Shown here: positions 45,791-56,733 of the stretch, piece by piece
Layout: each line of letters starts with the position of its first letter
How positions within the stretch are numbered: position 1 is the stretch's first letter
From: Seiridium cupressi
Taxonomy: Eukaryota > Ascomycota > Sordariomycetes > Amphisphaeriales > Sporocadaceae
DNA length: 64,000 bases
Reading direction: 5' to 3'
Assembly (NCBI GenBank): GCA_036674765.1
Contig: JARVKI010000031.1
Coordinates: 124,001 to 188,000 of the forward strand
Program-made: the position numbers and the translations under genes
The notes under the pieces: model-generated
Seen by the model: the letters and a program-made list of their open reading frames with translations, nothing else
The model's database searches: none
Told to the model about the DNA's origin: nothing

Positions 45791-46750
45791 ATGGCCTCTC
45801 CACCTGCGCCCTTGACCGAAACCGAGAAGAAGCACTTTCTCGAATATGGCTATCTGCACCTCAAAAATTGCTTCACTCGCGCACAAGCCGAAGAGATGAC
45901 TTCAACTATCTGGACCCGCCTTGGCATGTCCCCTAATGACAAATCGACCTGGACGAAGCCGCGGATACACATGCCCTCCCACCAGGTCTTTGACGCCTCA
46001 GAGTTCGCGCCCAAGGCCTGGTCTGCCATCTGCGAGCTCTGCGGTGGCGAGGATCGTATCTCGGCAAACTCCAAGCACTGGCGCGATTCCTTCATTATGA
46101 ATCTCGGGTCGCCCGAGGGAGAGGGGAAACCCACCCCACCAAAGGATTTGGATAATTGGCACGTAGATGGGGATTTCTTCGTGCATTACCTTGACAGTCC
46201 GGAGCAGGGGCTCCTGGTGATTCCCCTCTTCACAGACATCCTACCAAACGGCGGCGGGACCATGATCTGCCCGGAGGCGATACCCAAGCTTGCACGATGG
46301 TTGTACGAGCATTCCGACGGCGTGTCACCGAGAATGGTGCCCCGAGATCATCCAGACTTCGCAAAGGAGCGTAATCTACAATGGTATTGCGATGTGACGC
46401 AGAGCTGTGAACAATTTGTCGAGGCCCAGGGACAGATCGGTGATGTATACTTGTTGCATCCGCTCATGATGCATTCGGCCAGCAACAATGCCTTGAGATT
46501 ACCACGGATCATTACAAACCCTCCGGTGAGTTTGAGGGAACCCTTCTGTTTTGACAGAGAAGATGGGAAGTACACTCTTGTGGAGCGAAAGACTATCAAG
46601 AGCCTGGGTGGTGAGGAGCAGCTAAAAGGATGGAAGATCGCTAGGCCAAGGGAGGCGGTTATCCCAGAAAGGGTCAGGATTCAAGAGGCCATGAAGAGGG
46701 ACGAGATGAAGAGGCTGGAAGAGGCCAAGAGGGTCGCTATCGAGGCTTGA
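45791..46750 (+). CDS. Phytanoyl-CoA dioxygenase (PhyH)-like Fe(II)/2-oxoglutarate oxygenase
   Basis: A single exon coding for 319 residues. The iron-binding facial triad is visible as His124 and Asp126 in DNWHVDGDFF and His228 in LHPLMMHSASNN. An arginine in the following ALRLPRI block would hold 2-oxoglutarate. The N-terminus EKKHFLEYGYLHLKNCFT is the usual PhyH entry strand. The C-terminal 40 residues are a charged helix rich in Arg/Glu/Lys (EAMKRDEMKRLEEAKRVAIE) and may be an extension outside the catalytic fold. The substrate is unknown; fungal relatives are widespread and mostly uncharacterised. No peroxisomal targeting tripeptide is present (it ends IEA). Confidence 0.88.
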   Translation: MASPPAPLTETEKKHFLEYGYLHLKNCFTRAQAEEMTSTIWTRLGMSPNDKSTWTKPRIHMPSHQVFDASEFAPKAWSAICELCGGEDRISANSKHWRDSFIMNLGSPEGEGKPTPPKDLDNWHVDGDFFVHYLDSPEQGLLVIPLFTDILPNGGGTMICPEAIPKLARWLYEHSDGVSPRMVPRDHPDFAKERNLQWYCDVTQSCEQFVEAQGQIGDVYLLHPLMMHSASNNALRLPRIITNPPVSLREPFCFDREDGKYTLVERKTIKSLGGEEQLKGWKIARPREAVIPERVRIQEAMKRDEMKRLEEAKRVAIEA

Positions 46751-47566
46751 ATACAAATATGCGTCGAACGACTCTTGCAGGATGAGAATCACTACAGCAT
46801 ACATACAATCAAGTGGTGTTTTCCGTAAATTGATGATAGTCATAGCCTCTAAAAAAAAAAAAAAGTACTTCTACATGCTACCCAAGTTTCACCAGTCCGT
46901 TCTCTCTTCTATCTCATTCAAAATTAAATCACTAATATATCTCAATCTTAACGGACAGATCGAATAGCTATCGGCTTATCGTATGCCGTGATACAGATGA
47001 TTGAAACCGGTGAATCAAGGGGCCTTGGCAGTCTGTGACACCATTGAGAGGGAGCGATAGCATGAATTAATTATCATCACTGTCATTTCTACCCTGAACA
47101 CCTCTCATGCTCACTTCATTCATTTCCGGCAACCCGTCATGGCAAATTGTATAGTCCTTTTGGCATGCTCAGCAAGCAATGCTAAATGAAAAGAACGCAT
47201 CTGGAATGACACAGAGGGGAATCCCTACAATTACAATAAATGAAATCATGTGTTTCATGGATAAAGAGAAAAGCTCCAGAATTCAGCAAAAATTCTCATA
47301 TCACCCAGTTGTTCAAGGCAAGATTGAAAGGAGTACATTGTATCTTTACAGCAGGCGCTGAACATAGCGCGGCCCCGCAGAAGCGCGTTCCAGCGCTCCA
47401 GGCCAAAAGCGTGCCCCTCTCGAAAGGTATTCAAAGCTTTTCTGCACCTTCTCTGCCTCGATACCATACAAAGTCTTCGACTGCGTGGTCGAGTGTAATT
47501 GAATTTCACAGTAATACTTTGTGTCAACAAATCTTGCTCTGGGTCGCAGTCTTTCCAATAATCGCA
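46751..47566. other. Intergenic between PhyH-like gene and DHFR
   Basis: AT-rich, with a 14-A run at 46851-46864. The reading frame of DHFR is open upstream to 47240, but the peptide is not family-like, so it is treated as leader. Confidence 0.5.
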
Positions 47567-48247
47567 ATGGCACCTGTCGAACTTACCCTGGTCCTCGCGG
47601 CGACGCGCAATATGGGCATTGGCCGTGCCGGCGGGCTTCCATGGACAGGCCTGAAGAAGGAAATGGCATATTTCGCCCGAGTAACCAAACGGTCGCCCTC
47701 GGATGTAACAGTCGCCCGCACTTGGATCTCTGTAACGAAATTAACTCATTTGACGCAGGCACAATCTCCTGGCCCCAATGCAGTCATCATGGGCCGCAAG
47801 ACATGGGACAGCATCCCACCAAAGTTCAGGCCACTCAAGGGGCGGCTGAACATCGTCATCAGCCGCTCCCACCCAGAGGCGGTGGAAGAAGCTGTCAATA
47901 CCGAGACTGATCCCGTCAAGGTAAACTCTCTGGAAAAGGCGGTCGAATATGTCAGCTCCGGTGCTCCAGGAAAAGTTGGTCGAATATTTGTGATTGGCGG
48001 TGCACAAATCTACGGTGCGGCTTTGCAGCTCCCGGAGGCGAAGAGGATAGTGCTGACCAAGGTCATGACTGACTTTGAGTGTGACGCGTTCTTTCCATTG
48101 AAGCTGTTTGAGTCGCAGGGCGATAGCAAGTGGGTAAAGAGCTCAAAGCAGGAGCTTGACGCATGGGCTGGGGAGACAGTACCGGAGGGCGTGCAAGAGG
48201 AAAACGGCACCGAGTATGAATTTCAGATGTGGGAAAAGGTATCCTAA
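47567..48247 (+). CDS. dfr1: Dihydrofolate reductase
   Basis: Reduces dihydrofolate to tetrahydrofolate with NADPH, feeding thymidylate and purine synthesis. The start MAPVELTLVLAATRNMGIG is the family N-terminus. Other landmarks are GGLPWTGLKKEMAYFARVTK, NAVIMGRKTWDSIPPKFRPL, GRLNIVISRSHPEAVEE and VGRIFVIGGAQIYGAALQLP. The frame is open throughout, but the segment 47705-47758 is most likely a 54-base intron. It has GT/AG ends, a length that is a multiple of three and no stop, and it falls where the family has no such insert. With the intron removed the protein has 208 residues; unspliced it has 226. The gene is convergent with the MFS gene. Confidence 0.95.
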   Translation: MAPVELTLVLAATRNMGIGRAGGLPWTGLKKEMAYFARVTKRSPSDVTVARTWISVTKLTHLTQAQSPGPNAVIMGRKTWDSIPPKFRPLKGRLNIVISRSHPEAVEEAVNTETDPVKVNSLEKAVEYVSSGAPGKVGRIFVIGGAQIYGAALQLPEAKRIVLTKVMTDFECDAFFPLKLFESQGDSKWVKSSKQELDAWAGETVPEGVQEENGTEYEFQMWEKVS

Positions 48248-48631
48248 AGGGAGGTCTTTCGACTGGACCCCGGGTCAACGGGAGTTGTATTATCTTGCTA
48301 CAAAAGTTATTTATTGTGTTTATTCCATGTGCGTGTCCAGATTCCTATGCGAATGCTGGCAGCGATGTACATATCCGTGATACCAACTTCTAATTGTGAG
48401 CTAGCACTATACCCATCCGCAAATCCGCCCAGGTCCATCATTGAGTCTTTTTTGCTTGCCCTAAACCTATCTCACCGAAATTGAAAGTCTCCCCAACGAC
48501 TTCTTGGTACTGTATTCTGTCTTTTCCTTAAGGGAATATCATCCCATCATCCAATGCACGCCTCCAACATAACTTATATTGGGGCAAAGCAGATGGCCGA
48601 TTGCCTGACCCTTCCTCAACATCTTCTGCGC
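48248..48631. other. Convergent 3' region of DHFR (+) and MFS transporter (-)
   Basis: 384 bases between two stop codons, probably both 3' untranslated regions. No gene is seen. Confidence 0.5.
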
Positions 48632-50441
48632 TCATCGGTCTAGCTTCTTTTCGCGAATGAACGAGCTCGATATGAGGCAAAGTATAATCATAATAATGAC
48701 TGGCAAACAAGCCCATGAGGTCGCAACAGCGTAGCAATCTCGGACAATGTTTGCAACATCAATTGGTAGTTCTCGGATATAGTCAAGAGACTCTCTGACA
48801 CGCTCCGCTATCTCGTCTGCGCGGCTGTCATTGATGCGAGAGGCCAGTTCTGTCCGAAGCACTTGTTGCAACACTGCCGTCGAGATGCTGATGCCGATGG
48901 TGGTGCCGAGTGAGCGGAAGAGATAGGAGCAGGCAACAGCGACCGCCATGTCCTCGGGGGCGGTATTGGAGATGATGGCGATGAGTGTCGTCGTAATCGA
49001 AATCGACGCTCCCAGAGCAAGGACGACCATAGCGACCAAAATGCCGACGAGGGATTTGGCGACCACGCCAGTGAACAACACTATCAAAACCAAACTTAGA
49101 AATACAATACTGTACCCGATGAGCGTGAGCCAGTAGTATTTGCCGGTTCTTCTCATGATGAGCCCTCCACCAAGAGACCCAATAAGTCCGGAAATCGTAC
49201 CGGGGAGGAACATCAGACCCGACTCTGCTGCCGTGAGAGCCAAGGCACCCTGGTAGAAAAGAGCCACGAAGAACCATGCTCCCATCTGTGCCGCCACTCC
49301 GAAAAAATTGGCGCCGTATGCAGCCAGTACCGGAGGATCCAGAATGACATGACCCGGCGCAAAGGGGTTTGAGGCAATTTTGTTCTCTATGAAGATAAAG
49401 ACCGCACACAGGACGGGAGTCAAAGCCAACGGGACGATGGTAGCGATGTTGCTCCATCCCTCATTACTACCTTTATCCAGCCCATAGGCGAGCAGGAAGA
49501 CGGCGATACTGAGAGTGATAGCACCCGGGAAATCGATCTTCTTGATTTTTTCGACCCAATGCGAATGATCGGTCTTTGGCAGATCAAGCACAAAGAACAC
49601 GGCTATCCAAGCCGCAATGGCAATGGGGAATTGACCAATGAACGCCCAGCGCCAGCCGATCGAATCGGCCATCAAACCTCCCAATGGTGCACCGCTCGCG
49701 ATACCAGCCGCAAACACGATGTTGATGTAGCCCTGCCATACGCCGCGGTCACGCAGAGAAACAAGGTCTGTCATCAGGATGGATACCACGGCATTCATTC
49801 CACCTCCGCCCATGCCCGCAATACCTCGCGAGATGCATAGCTGTATGATGTCCTTGGAAAGTCCGCAGCCAAGACATCCCAGACCGAAGACACTGTAGGC
49901 GAACAGCAGACACTCCTTCCGGCCGAAGATATCACTCAGCTTGCCGTACAGTGGTTGAAAAGTCGTCAATGTCAAGAAGTATCTGATTAAACAAGTGTCA
50001 GCTCCCGCCCTCTTTGCCCAGGGGCAGCAATATGCCTACGAGGTAGCAATCCAGCTCGTGTTATTCAAGGCCTTCAAATCGGATCCAATCTTTCCATAAG
50101 TTGCAATGACTAAGGTTTGATCCATCGCCACGAGGAAGATCTGTGCTTCTTATCAGCTACCCGTGTGTTCCGAAACGAATCCGTAATTCGGTGCTTACAC
50201 CAATGGCTAGGGCGGGGAGTAAAGAGGCCATATTGACTTTGATCTTGGGCCCATCATCACTGCCTCCATTGGTCGCATTCTCGCCTGCGTGGCCGTCGCC
50301 ATCCGTAGATGGTTGCGCAGGACCTGGAAAGGTGCCATTGTTCTTTTTCGGTGCATTGCCGTTCTCGGAAGCGCTGGCTCCAAGCAGAGGGGCCGTCTCT
50401 GATGCTGCCGCGACATCCGGGGGGACCTGCTCGTCTGACAT
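48632..50441 (-). CDS. MFS transporter, DHA2 (14-helix) drug/amino-acid antiporter type
   Basis: Three exons, 50441-50199, 50140-50040 and 49982-48632, encode 564 residues. About 75 hydrophilic residues (MSDEQVPPDVAAASETAPLL) precede the first helix. The signature of the family spans exons 1-2: LLPALAIGIFLVAMDQTLVI, then ATYGKIGSDLKALNNTSWIA, followed by the A-motif-like LYGKLSDIFGRKECLLFAYS. The motif GIASGAPLGGLMADSIGWRW is motif C, typical of proton antiporters. The C-terminal half keeps FLPGTISGLIGSLGGGLIMR. The N-terminal dileucine (ETAPLLG) and the overall type resemble vacuolar basic-amino-acid (Vba) transporters, but multidrug export is equally possible. Confidence 0.92.
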
Positions 50442-52474
50442 CTCGACAATCTCGAGAAAACTCGATGTAATGAATCCCGTGCGTATACCGACAAGCTCAA
50501 CTGCTCGAACGAACAGCGCGAATTTTCCGACAATCCGGAATCTCTACTGTCGGGAAGCAGCCCGGTCAGGCAATCACGTAATCACGTCCAGCGTATCTCC
50601 CCGCCATGGAGGAGCTCCAGCAAGCGGGCATCGGAAGCGCCCTATCTGCATCCCGGGCGGCCGCAGAAGAAGATGGATTCATTGTAGCTCGATATACATG
50701 GCACCGAATACTTTCCTTCAGATGATTTCAAGTCTGGACGCGTCCGGTCCTCAACGGCCATTCCTGGAATGCTCGATTCGCCTCGGATCCCGTGGCTATT
50801 AACCAGTTTCTGTGAGAGACTGGAGCGCCCTATATTTCTTCTCCAAATGCCGCTAGGCCCGGAGACGGAAGGTATTGGGACGCGAAGAAGCAAATCTCCG
50901 AGACACGCGCCTTGTTTCCTCTGCCTAGGTAATGGCTGTTGGAAATCCCGTTCCAATACCCCAACCGTTCTACGTCACACAGACACGGCTCGCCGCAGGA
51001 ACCGTAAGCTGGGCTTGGATATTGCATCAATTGAAATCATTGGCTCCAAATGCTTGAGGAAGGCAAACATGCTCCTTGATTCAGGGGCACATCGCAGCAT
51101 TGCTCACCGGCTCGTCGTCAATCCAGCACGCTATTTCCCACTAATGCAGCGACACAAGCGTGCTCGCTTTGCCACGCTGCACGCCTCGAATCCTGAGGTC
51201 TGTTGAAAAGGGGCCTGTCTGTCATCCTCTGAGCAGTCTGTGATTACATCTGTGGTTTCCTGTGCGATTATGGTAGGCACCAATATGACGGCTACAAGCA
51301 GATAGAGCAACACGGGCCATCTTGGTTCTAATTCGGACACCGCACAAGACATTTTCATGGTCCGCTGCACATGTGATGGTGAGTCGCCAACTCACAAGCG
51401 ATATCAAATGGGTACATTGTATGCCCGATCAAGCATAGCCCTTCTGCATGAAAGATTAGCACCGCAGCTTCAGAAGATTGGAGCGAGGGCGCCCTCCGAC
51501 AAGCTTTCCGGCACATCCTAATGGCCCGATCGTGGGCGTGGGGACCTTCTGTAGGGTGTGATGGGCCCAGGGATCCTCGGGTGAAACGCTGGGTAGAGCC
51601 AAAGCTATTCCTGTCATTTGCCCATGATGCCTCTCCCAGGAAACTCCCAGAGAAAAGATTCTTCACATGGGGCCCCCCGCCCGGTAACTTTCCCCTCTTC
51701 TCCAACGGTTCTAGACGATGACGACCCGGTCGTGGCTTGGGAGGGGCTGATCTTGGATGCGTCACACTCTGAACACAGCCGCTGTTGTCTCACATTCCAG
51801 GGGATTTTGAGAGGGACCTCGAAGGAAAGAATTTCATCTGCTTCTGGTCGTTCAAGAGGTGGACCGACACCACATTTGTGCACCCATTGGCGATAATCTG
51901 ATTTGCATATTCGTCCGTGATTCTGCGCTTCGCGTTTCAACGCTTCTTTGCACAACAACGGAAGTTAATATTCTTGCTCCGCAAGGTGCTGGGCTCCATT
52001 GGATCGCGAGTGCCCGTCAAATCTCGATAACTTTTGAGTTGACCGACTCGGAGTTTCAAATCGCTCAGGGGTTCGGCAACCAGACTTGGTCAAGACTTGC
52101 TTGATGTTGGCCAAGTAATTAGGGCATACCCGCACATTAATAGGCCTTCTAACTTGGAAGACATCCAGTCATCCGCCCCTCCTGTCAGGCTGCAGGAAGT
52201 TGGCCCACCATCACTCCACAGGCTGCGTGAGACTCTTGTACCTGCATTAGTCTGGACTATAGGACAGGGTTCGGCTACCCACGCAGCGTTTGGCGGAATA
52301 TATCTGCAACCAGACCTGCGGGCCTTTCTATTCGCTTTCCTGGGGGGTACGAGGAAGGGATGTATCTGACGGCATTAACTTTGGCCCGCATCCCGTAATA
52401 TTACCGTTATACTGCATCCTCGCCTCATTCTCACAACATTCCACACCTTGCCGCTTTGTAATACGGTAGTTAAT
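50442..52474. other. Intergenic between MFS (-) and proline-rich FYVE-like gene (+)
   Basis: A 2 kb space between divergent genes. Open frames reach about 145 codons but carry no family content. No gene or RNA is supported. Confidence 0.45.
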
Positions 52475-54376
52475 ATGGACACGGCCATGCTCCAGGCCCC
52501 GAGGACGGGTGGGCGCTCACGTTTCTCAAAAGCCCTCCCTATGCCGCCCCCTTCACAGGATACTTTTGAGCCTACGTCTCCAGCTCGTCAAGTCCCTCGA
52601 GCACTGCCAGACTTCCCCAGCATGACCAACTCTGCGGCATTTCCACCCCGGAAGGATAGTGTCGGGGCTCGATTCACACCAAAACCAATAGACTCCCCCT
52701 TGCCGGCGCTTCCGGCCAAGTCACCAGAGCCAGAGACACAGAAGAAGATGCCTCCCATACCCAGGAAAGCGGTAGCCTCTCCACCAGCTGCGGCGTTCTC
52801 GTCACCACCAGCGGAGCCCGCTCAGGTGGACACGACTGATCCGGCCAAGTTGAAACGTAACTCATCAATCTCAAGTCTGCTATCAGCATACTCAAACACT
52901 TCGTCAGACTCGGTACACAGGTCTTCGCAGGGCGGCTCAGACACAAAGGGGAGCGAGGCTTCACTATCACCGGGGCGTGAGGAGAGACCAGGAAACTTTG
53001 CAAGAAACTACAAAGCGTACTCGAGAAATCCGTATGAGGAGCCGTCGGCGCAGGAGAAAGAGATGATGATGCATGAGCCACTACCACCTCCACCACCCAT
53101 GAAGGATGCAAATGGATCTTCAAGGCCAACAACACCGCGCGTCGGACTACCAGCAACACCTCGCAATGGAAGGCCGGCAGTGGTACCACCACCAAAAGAC
53201 GACGATACGTCTAGCTCAGTCACAGTGACAAACGCATCACCACCGAGGCGTGAGATATGGCGTAGGAGGGCATCGTCAAAATCAGATGGCAGTATTGCAG
53301 TTACTGGGCTCAAGCTAGCTGTAAGTCATGGATCGACCGCAGAAACCGCCGTGCCTCTCCCAGCTCCAGCCGCCGGTCCTATGCAGGACTCCTTGCCAGA
53401 CCCGTCGGGCCTCAATCCATCCCTCGACGCTAATGTAAATAAAACGTCACCACTACCTCCCCGGTCTAGTTCTGCTTTGCCCGGACGCAATATCAAGCCG
53501 CAGTCACAGCAACCATCTACTGGCACGAAGGCTCCGGGGATAGATTCACCGACATTGAAGACTGAGTCGGCTTCATTCCCAACGAACTCCCCGGCACCTG
53601 GCCAAAACAACGCCACTCCATCGGCCAAACCGTCTCCGGGCCCTGTGTCGCCTCTGTCGTCGCCAGAGCCTCCTGCCAAATCCATGAAGCGCCGCGAGGT
53701 TGGCACAAAACCGAGTGTCCAGAATATGCGAGGCACGGAAGCTAGTCCGGCCCAGCATCTGCGGGAGGCTAGGAGCCAAATCGACCTTAGGGCAGCCCGG
53801 GCTCAGCAGGAAGCTGCACAAGAGAATTTCCCTTTCGAGGGATCGCAAATACGCGACGATCAAGTCTGTGATGTTGTCCCTTCGCCACGTGCTCGTCGTC
53901 CTTCGAACACCAATGAACGTCGACTCGCCGCTGCTCCTCAGTTGATGGTCACCTCGCCTAGTATTGCAGCTATATCGTCAGGTCCTGTCGAATATAAAGA
54001 CCAGGAACCCATGCAGCTTACCCCCAAGGAAGAGAAAGACCTCATGAACGCTATTAGCAAGGTGACGAATCGCGACTGGGCCAAGGCAGTCCCCAACAAA
54101 CAGGGTGTCTGGACCTGCAAGGAGCTCACAAGCGATCACCTCACTTGTGCATCCGACCACAAGCGCTGGCTACACATGGAGAATTTTTATAACCCCATCT
54201 CATGCATGCTTTGCCACCTCGGAGGCCGTGACCACCGACGTGTCTGTAAAACCTGCGGCATGCGCGTGTGTCTTCCTTGTGCCGACCTCCTGTCAGGTCA
54301 CAAGATTGGGGAGCTGGATTTCGTCACTCTTGTAAGCAAGACCACGGCGAATGAGACGACCATTGCCAAGGAATAA
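52475..54376 (+). CDS. Proline/serine-rich protein with C-terminal FYVE-like cysteine module
   Basis: A single exon of 633 residues. Residues 1 to about 500 are disordered and rich in Pro, Ser and Thr, with many short SP/TP sites and polyproline runs (EPLPPPPPMKD) that could bind SH3 or WW domains. The C-terminal region, about residues 530-610, is different: it looks folded and cysteine-rich (WTCKELTSDHLTCASDH, then NPISCMLCHLGGRDHRRVC and KTCGMRVCLPCADLLSG). Three CxxC pairs are spaced as in a FYVE/RING-type cross-brace. The HRRVCKTCG stretch resembles the phosphoinositide-binding basic motif of FYVE fingers. A final CxxC pair is missing. The conserved block begins LTPKEEKDLMNAISKVTNRD. I do not recognise a named family; a membrane- or actin-linked scaffold is a guess. 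Confidence 0.85.
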   Translation: MDTAMLQAPRTGGRSRFSKALPMPPPSQDTFEPTSPARQVPRALPDFPSMTNSAAFPPRKDSVGARFTPKPIDSPLPALPAKSPEPETQKKMPPIPRKAVASPPAAAFSSPPAEPAQVDTTDPAKLKRNSSISSLLSAYSNTSSDSVHRSSQGGSDTKGSEASLSPGREERPGNFARNYKAYSRNPYEEPSAQEKEMMMHEPLPPPPPMKDANGSSRPTTPRVGLPATPRNGRPAVVPPPKDDDTSSSVTVTNASPPRREIWRRRASSKSDGSIAVTGLKLAVSHGSTAETAVPLPAPAAGPMQDSLPDPSGLNPSLDANVNKTSPLPPRSSSALPGRNIKPQSQQPSTGTKAPGIDSPTLKTESASFPTNSPAPGQNNATPSAKPSPGPVSPLSSPEPPAKSMKRREVGTKPSVQNMRGTEASPAQHLREARSQIDLRAARAQQEAAQENFPFEGSQIRDDQVCDVVPSPRARRPSNTNERRLAAAPQLMVTSPSIAAISSGPVEYKDQEPMQLTPKEEKDLMNAISKVTNRDWAKAVPNKQGVWTCKELTSDHLTCASDHKRWLHMENFYNPISCMLCHLGGRDHRRVCKTCGMRVCLPCADLLSGHKIGELDFVTLVSKTTANETTIAKE

Positions 54377-55151
54377 AAGAGGTGAGAAAGAGAGAGGAAG
54401 AACAGCGGGATAAAACTGCAACGCACTGTTGTGGCGCCTTTTTGAACATTCTCAAACTTCGGGTTCTTTTGCATGAAGAACTATAGGGTATATGGGGGAA
54501 TCTTAAAAGGATACGGTTCTAGATGTGGATGGATGTATATAAAATGAAAAACCACTCCAGGTAGAGATGGACGGATATAGGGAGGGAGATACCATTAGCA
54601 TGACTTCTTCGAGAGGAAAACTCGAAAGACTGGATTGAGACTTTGATGACATCAAATAGCTTGGCAAAACGATATTGCTTAACAGTGAGATATTTTTCGG
54701 TATTGGCTTGTAGAATTCTTTTCGTTCTCAATCCGCTGTGATGAATATCTACATGTATTATGCAGGATAAGGGATACGCTTAAGCTTACCGATATTTCTT
54801 AGCTGCAAGAAAGCTAATAAATAACACGAGTCTATTTTGTGTTTCACTAAGTTGACGAATAATCAACCCAGTTCCTAACCCTCCGTAATTGTTAATTCTA
54901 AAACGAATGCAGATACTGATGATTGTAGCTTACCAGTAATTATAAGCCACACGCAAGTTTGGATTCTTTGTTACATTGACGCGGAAGGAAAGCGACTTGT
55001 CAGTATGGTCGACCATTCTTTCACCAAAGCAATCATACCATCTCTGAGCTAAGAACAGAGACAATCTGTCCTCATCGAAAGAACAACAGAAGATGTATTA
55101 AACCATACATGTTGCTTCCTCCGTCAAGAACTCACTCAAGGTAACTTGTCA
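54377..55151. other. Convergent 3' region, AT-rich
   Basis: Between the stop of the FYVE-like gene (+) and the stop of the DUF6594 gene (-). AT-rich throughout; no gene is seen. Confidence 0.5.
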
Positions 55152-56222
55152 CTACCCTGCACCATCATTGCCTTTCACAAAGTCTCCGCTGACGAACACA
55201 ACAAGGACAGCTGCATAGGCGGCACACGCTCCGAATATCTCGGCCTGTCTAGCTTGCGTCATGACCACCATAGCTCCAGCAAACAGGATGGTGAAGAGAG
55301 CGACCAGGCCTAGAGTCAACGCTGCTGACCACGCTGCCGTGTGATATAGCGTGTATATCGGCAGGAAGAGCAGGATCGCGGCCGTCAGGGTCGTAATAAA
55401 GGAGGTTGCGAACCTGATGCGTTCCATGGAATAATGCATTACCTGGGATCGTGGGAGATATGATATGGCAGTACCCTCGTACCGAGGCAGGACTTGAGGC
55501 GACGGTCGAGTTCGAAAGATGCGGGAGCAGTAGGTTTTCAGAAAATATGTCAGGAGGTCCGATCCGTGGGGAGGAGCCAGGGAGACGTAATCCGAACTTG
55601 CGATCTGATTAGAACTCATTTCTGGAGGGTAGAGGTGCGAACTGGTCCCGCTGAGCATGGGATAAGTTGCTTGCCCGGGTTGAGTCCTGCTGGTGCGATT
55701 ATGGAAGTAATTTGACAGAGCCGTCATTGTTTGCTGCGATGGATGCCGCAGTGAGAGCACGGTGGACTCTTGTATGAGAGCTTCACGATAGTCCTTTAGG
55801 GTCTTGCGGATCTCCATCGCAAGCTTCAGACGTTGTCGTTTTCCGTGTTCGACATTTTCGGCATTTGAACCGGATGAACAAGGGGCGTCTGGCGAACTGC
55901 TGGTGGTTTGTCTGAATGCATCCCAGTCGCGAGCATTGGAGCGGATATGGTGCCATAAATCAGGTTGTTGAGAGGCTTCGATATCTCTTGCGTCCTGGAT
56001 ATCGTATTCATCTTGAATAGATTCCAACCGCGTCAATTCACTCTGGTAGTAAAGCAGGTCTCGCGCAACAAGTTTGTCGAACCGCCTGTAAATGGCTGTT
56101 GAATTGTCGCCGTCACCAGCAATAAAATCGGCGAGTGCTCCAAACCCCGGGATATAGTCAAAGTCCACCTGGCCATGCTCGTCATCAATTGCCATTGGAA
56201 TTAAGATGATATCTTGGATCAT
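55152..56222 (-). CDS. DUF6594 membrane protein
   Basis: A single exon of 356 residues from the ATG at 56222, or 347 from the second ATG at 56195 (MAIDDEHGQVDFDYIPGFGA). The cytosolic part has the DUF6594 landmarks: a GDGDNSTAIYRRFDKLVARD segment, followed by LLYYQSELTRLESIQDEYDI. It then has a Ser-rich linker and a helical ALSNYFHNRT block. Three hydrophobic helices follow at the C-terminus (SFITTLTAAILLFLPIYTLY, LGLVALFTILFAGAMVVMTQ, and CAAYAAVLVVFVSG). This fits the fungal family, which has no established biochemical role. Its head-to-head neighbour is the retropepsin-like gene. Confidence 0.85.
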   Translation of the reverse strand: MIQDIILIPMAIDDEHGQVDFDYIPGFGALADFIAGDGDNSTAIYRRFDKLVARDLLYYQSELTRLESIQDEYDIQDARDIEASQQPDLWHHIRSNARDWDAFRQTTSSSPDAPCSSGSNAENVEHGKRQRLKLAMEIRKTLKDYREALIQESTVLSLRHPSQQTMTALSNYFHNRTSRTQPGQATYPMLSGTSSHLYPPEMSSNQIASSDYVSLAPPHGSDLLTYFLKTYCSRIFRTRPSPQVLPRYEGTAISYLPRSQVMHYSMERIRFATSFITTLTAAILLFLPIYTLYHTAAWSAALTLGLVALFTILFAGAMVVMTQARQAEIFGACAAYAAVLVVFVSGDFVKGNDGAG

Positions 56223-56733
56223 TTAGCTCGTTAGGAATTAGAGGAGAACAGCAAACATACATTGTTCCGTTTTCGAGGCCGTTGTTCCGGCTCTCCTGCC
56301 TCGTCCAGAGTTCTTCTGTATCTACATGTAGCCAGTGTGTGAGAAAGAAAGCCGCCACTCTTACTGCAGGATGCCTGACGCTTGGAGGCGCAGTGATGGC
56401 AGATCTATGATAGGCTGCCCAATATGCAAGACGCCCTGCCCAACCGCATAGCCACATTGAGACAGGGTAATCGGGCGACGCAGTTTAATGCAGATACCTC
56501 AAGAATAAAGTGGATGCGAGGTTGGGCTTTCAGCGCAGTCTTCTTTTACCACAACTCTCCTGCTGAGGAACTCTAGTATTGCTACATCTCGTCTATTTGT
56601 AGAGGCGGGTTTCTCTTCTGTGTCCATAGTTAGATACCTCGAGGAAGCAGCTGTTCTTGTACAACCTAGTAAAGTTCACTACAACTCAGTATCGACAATC
56701 AGATTCACGTCGGCTCTGTCCGACCCCTCTACC
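56223..56733. promoter_or_regulatory. Shared upstream region of DUF6594 (-) and retropepsin-like (+) genes
   Basis: 511 bases between two divergent start codons. No specific element is identified. Confidence 0.45.

Noticed and set aside
53319..53361. GTAAGT...CAG intron inside the proline-rich FYVE-like gene
   Set aside because: Its 43-base length would shift the frame, and the frame is open and consistent across it.
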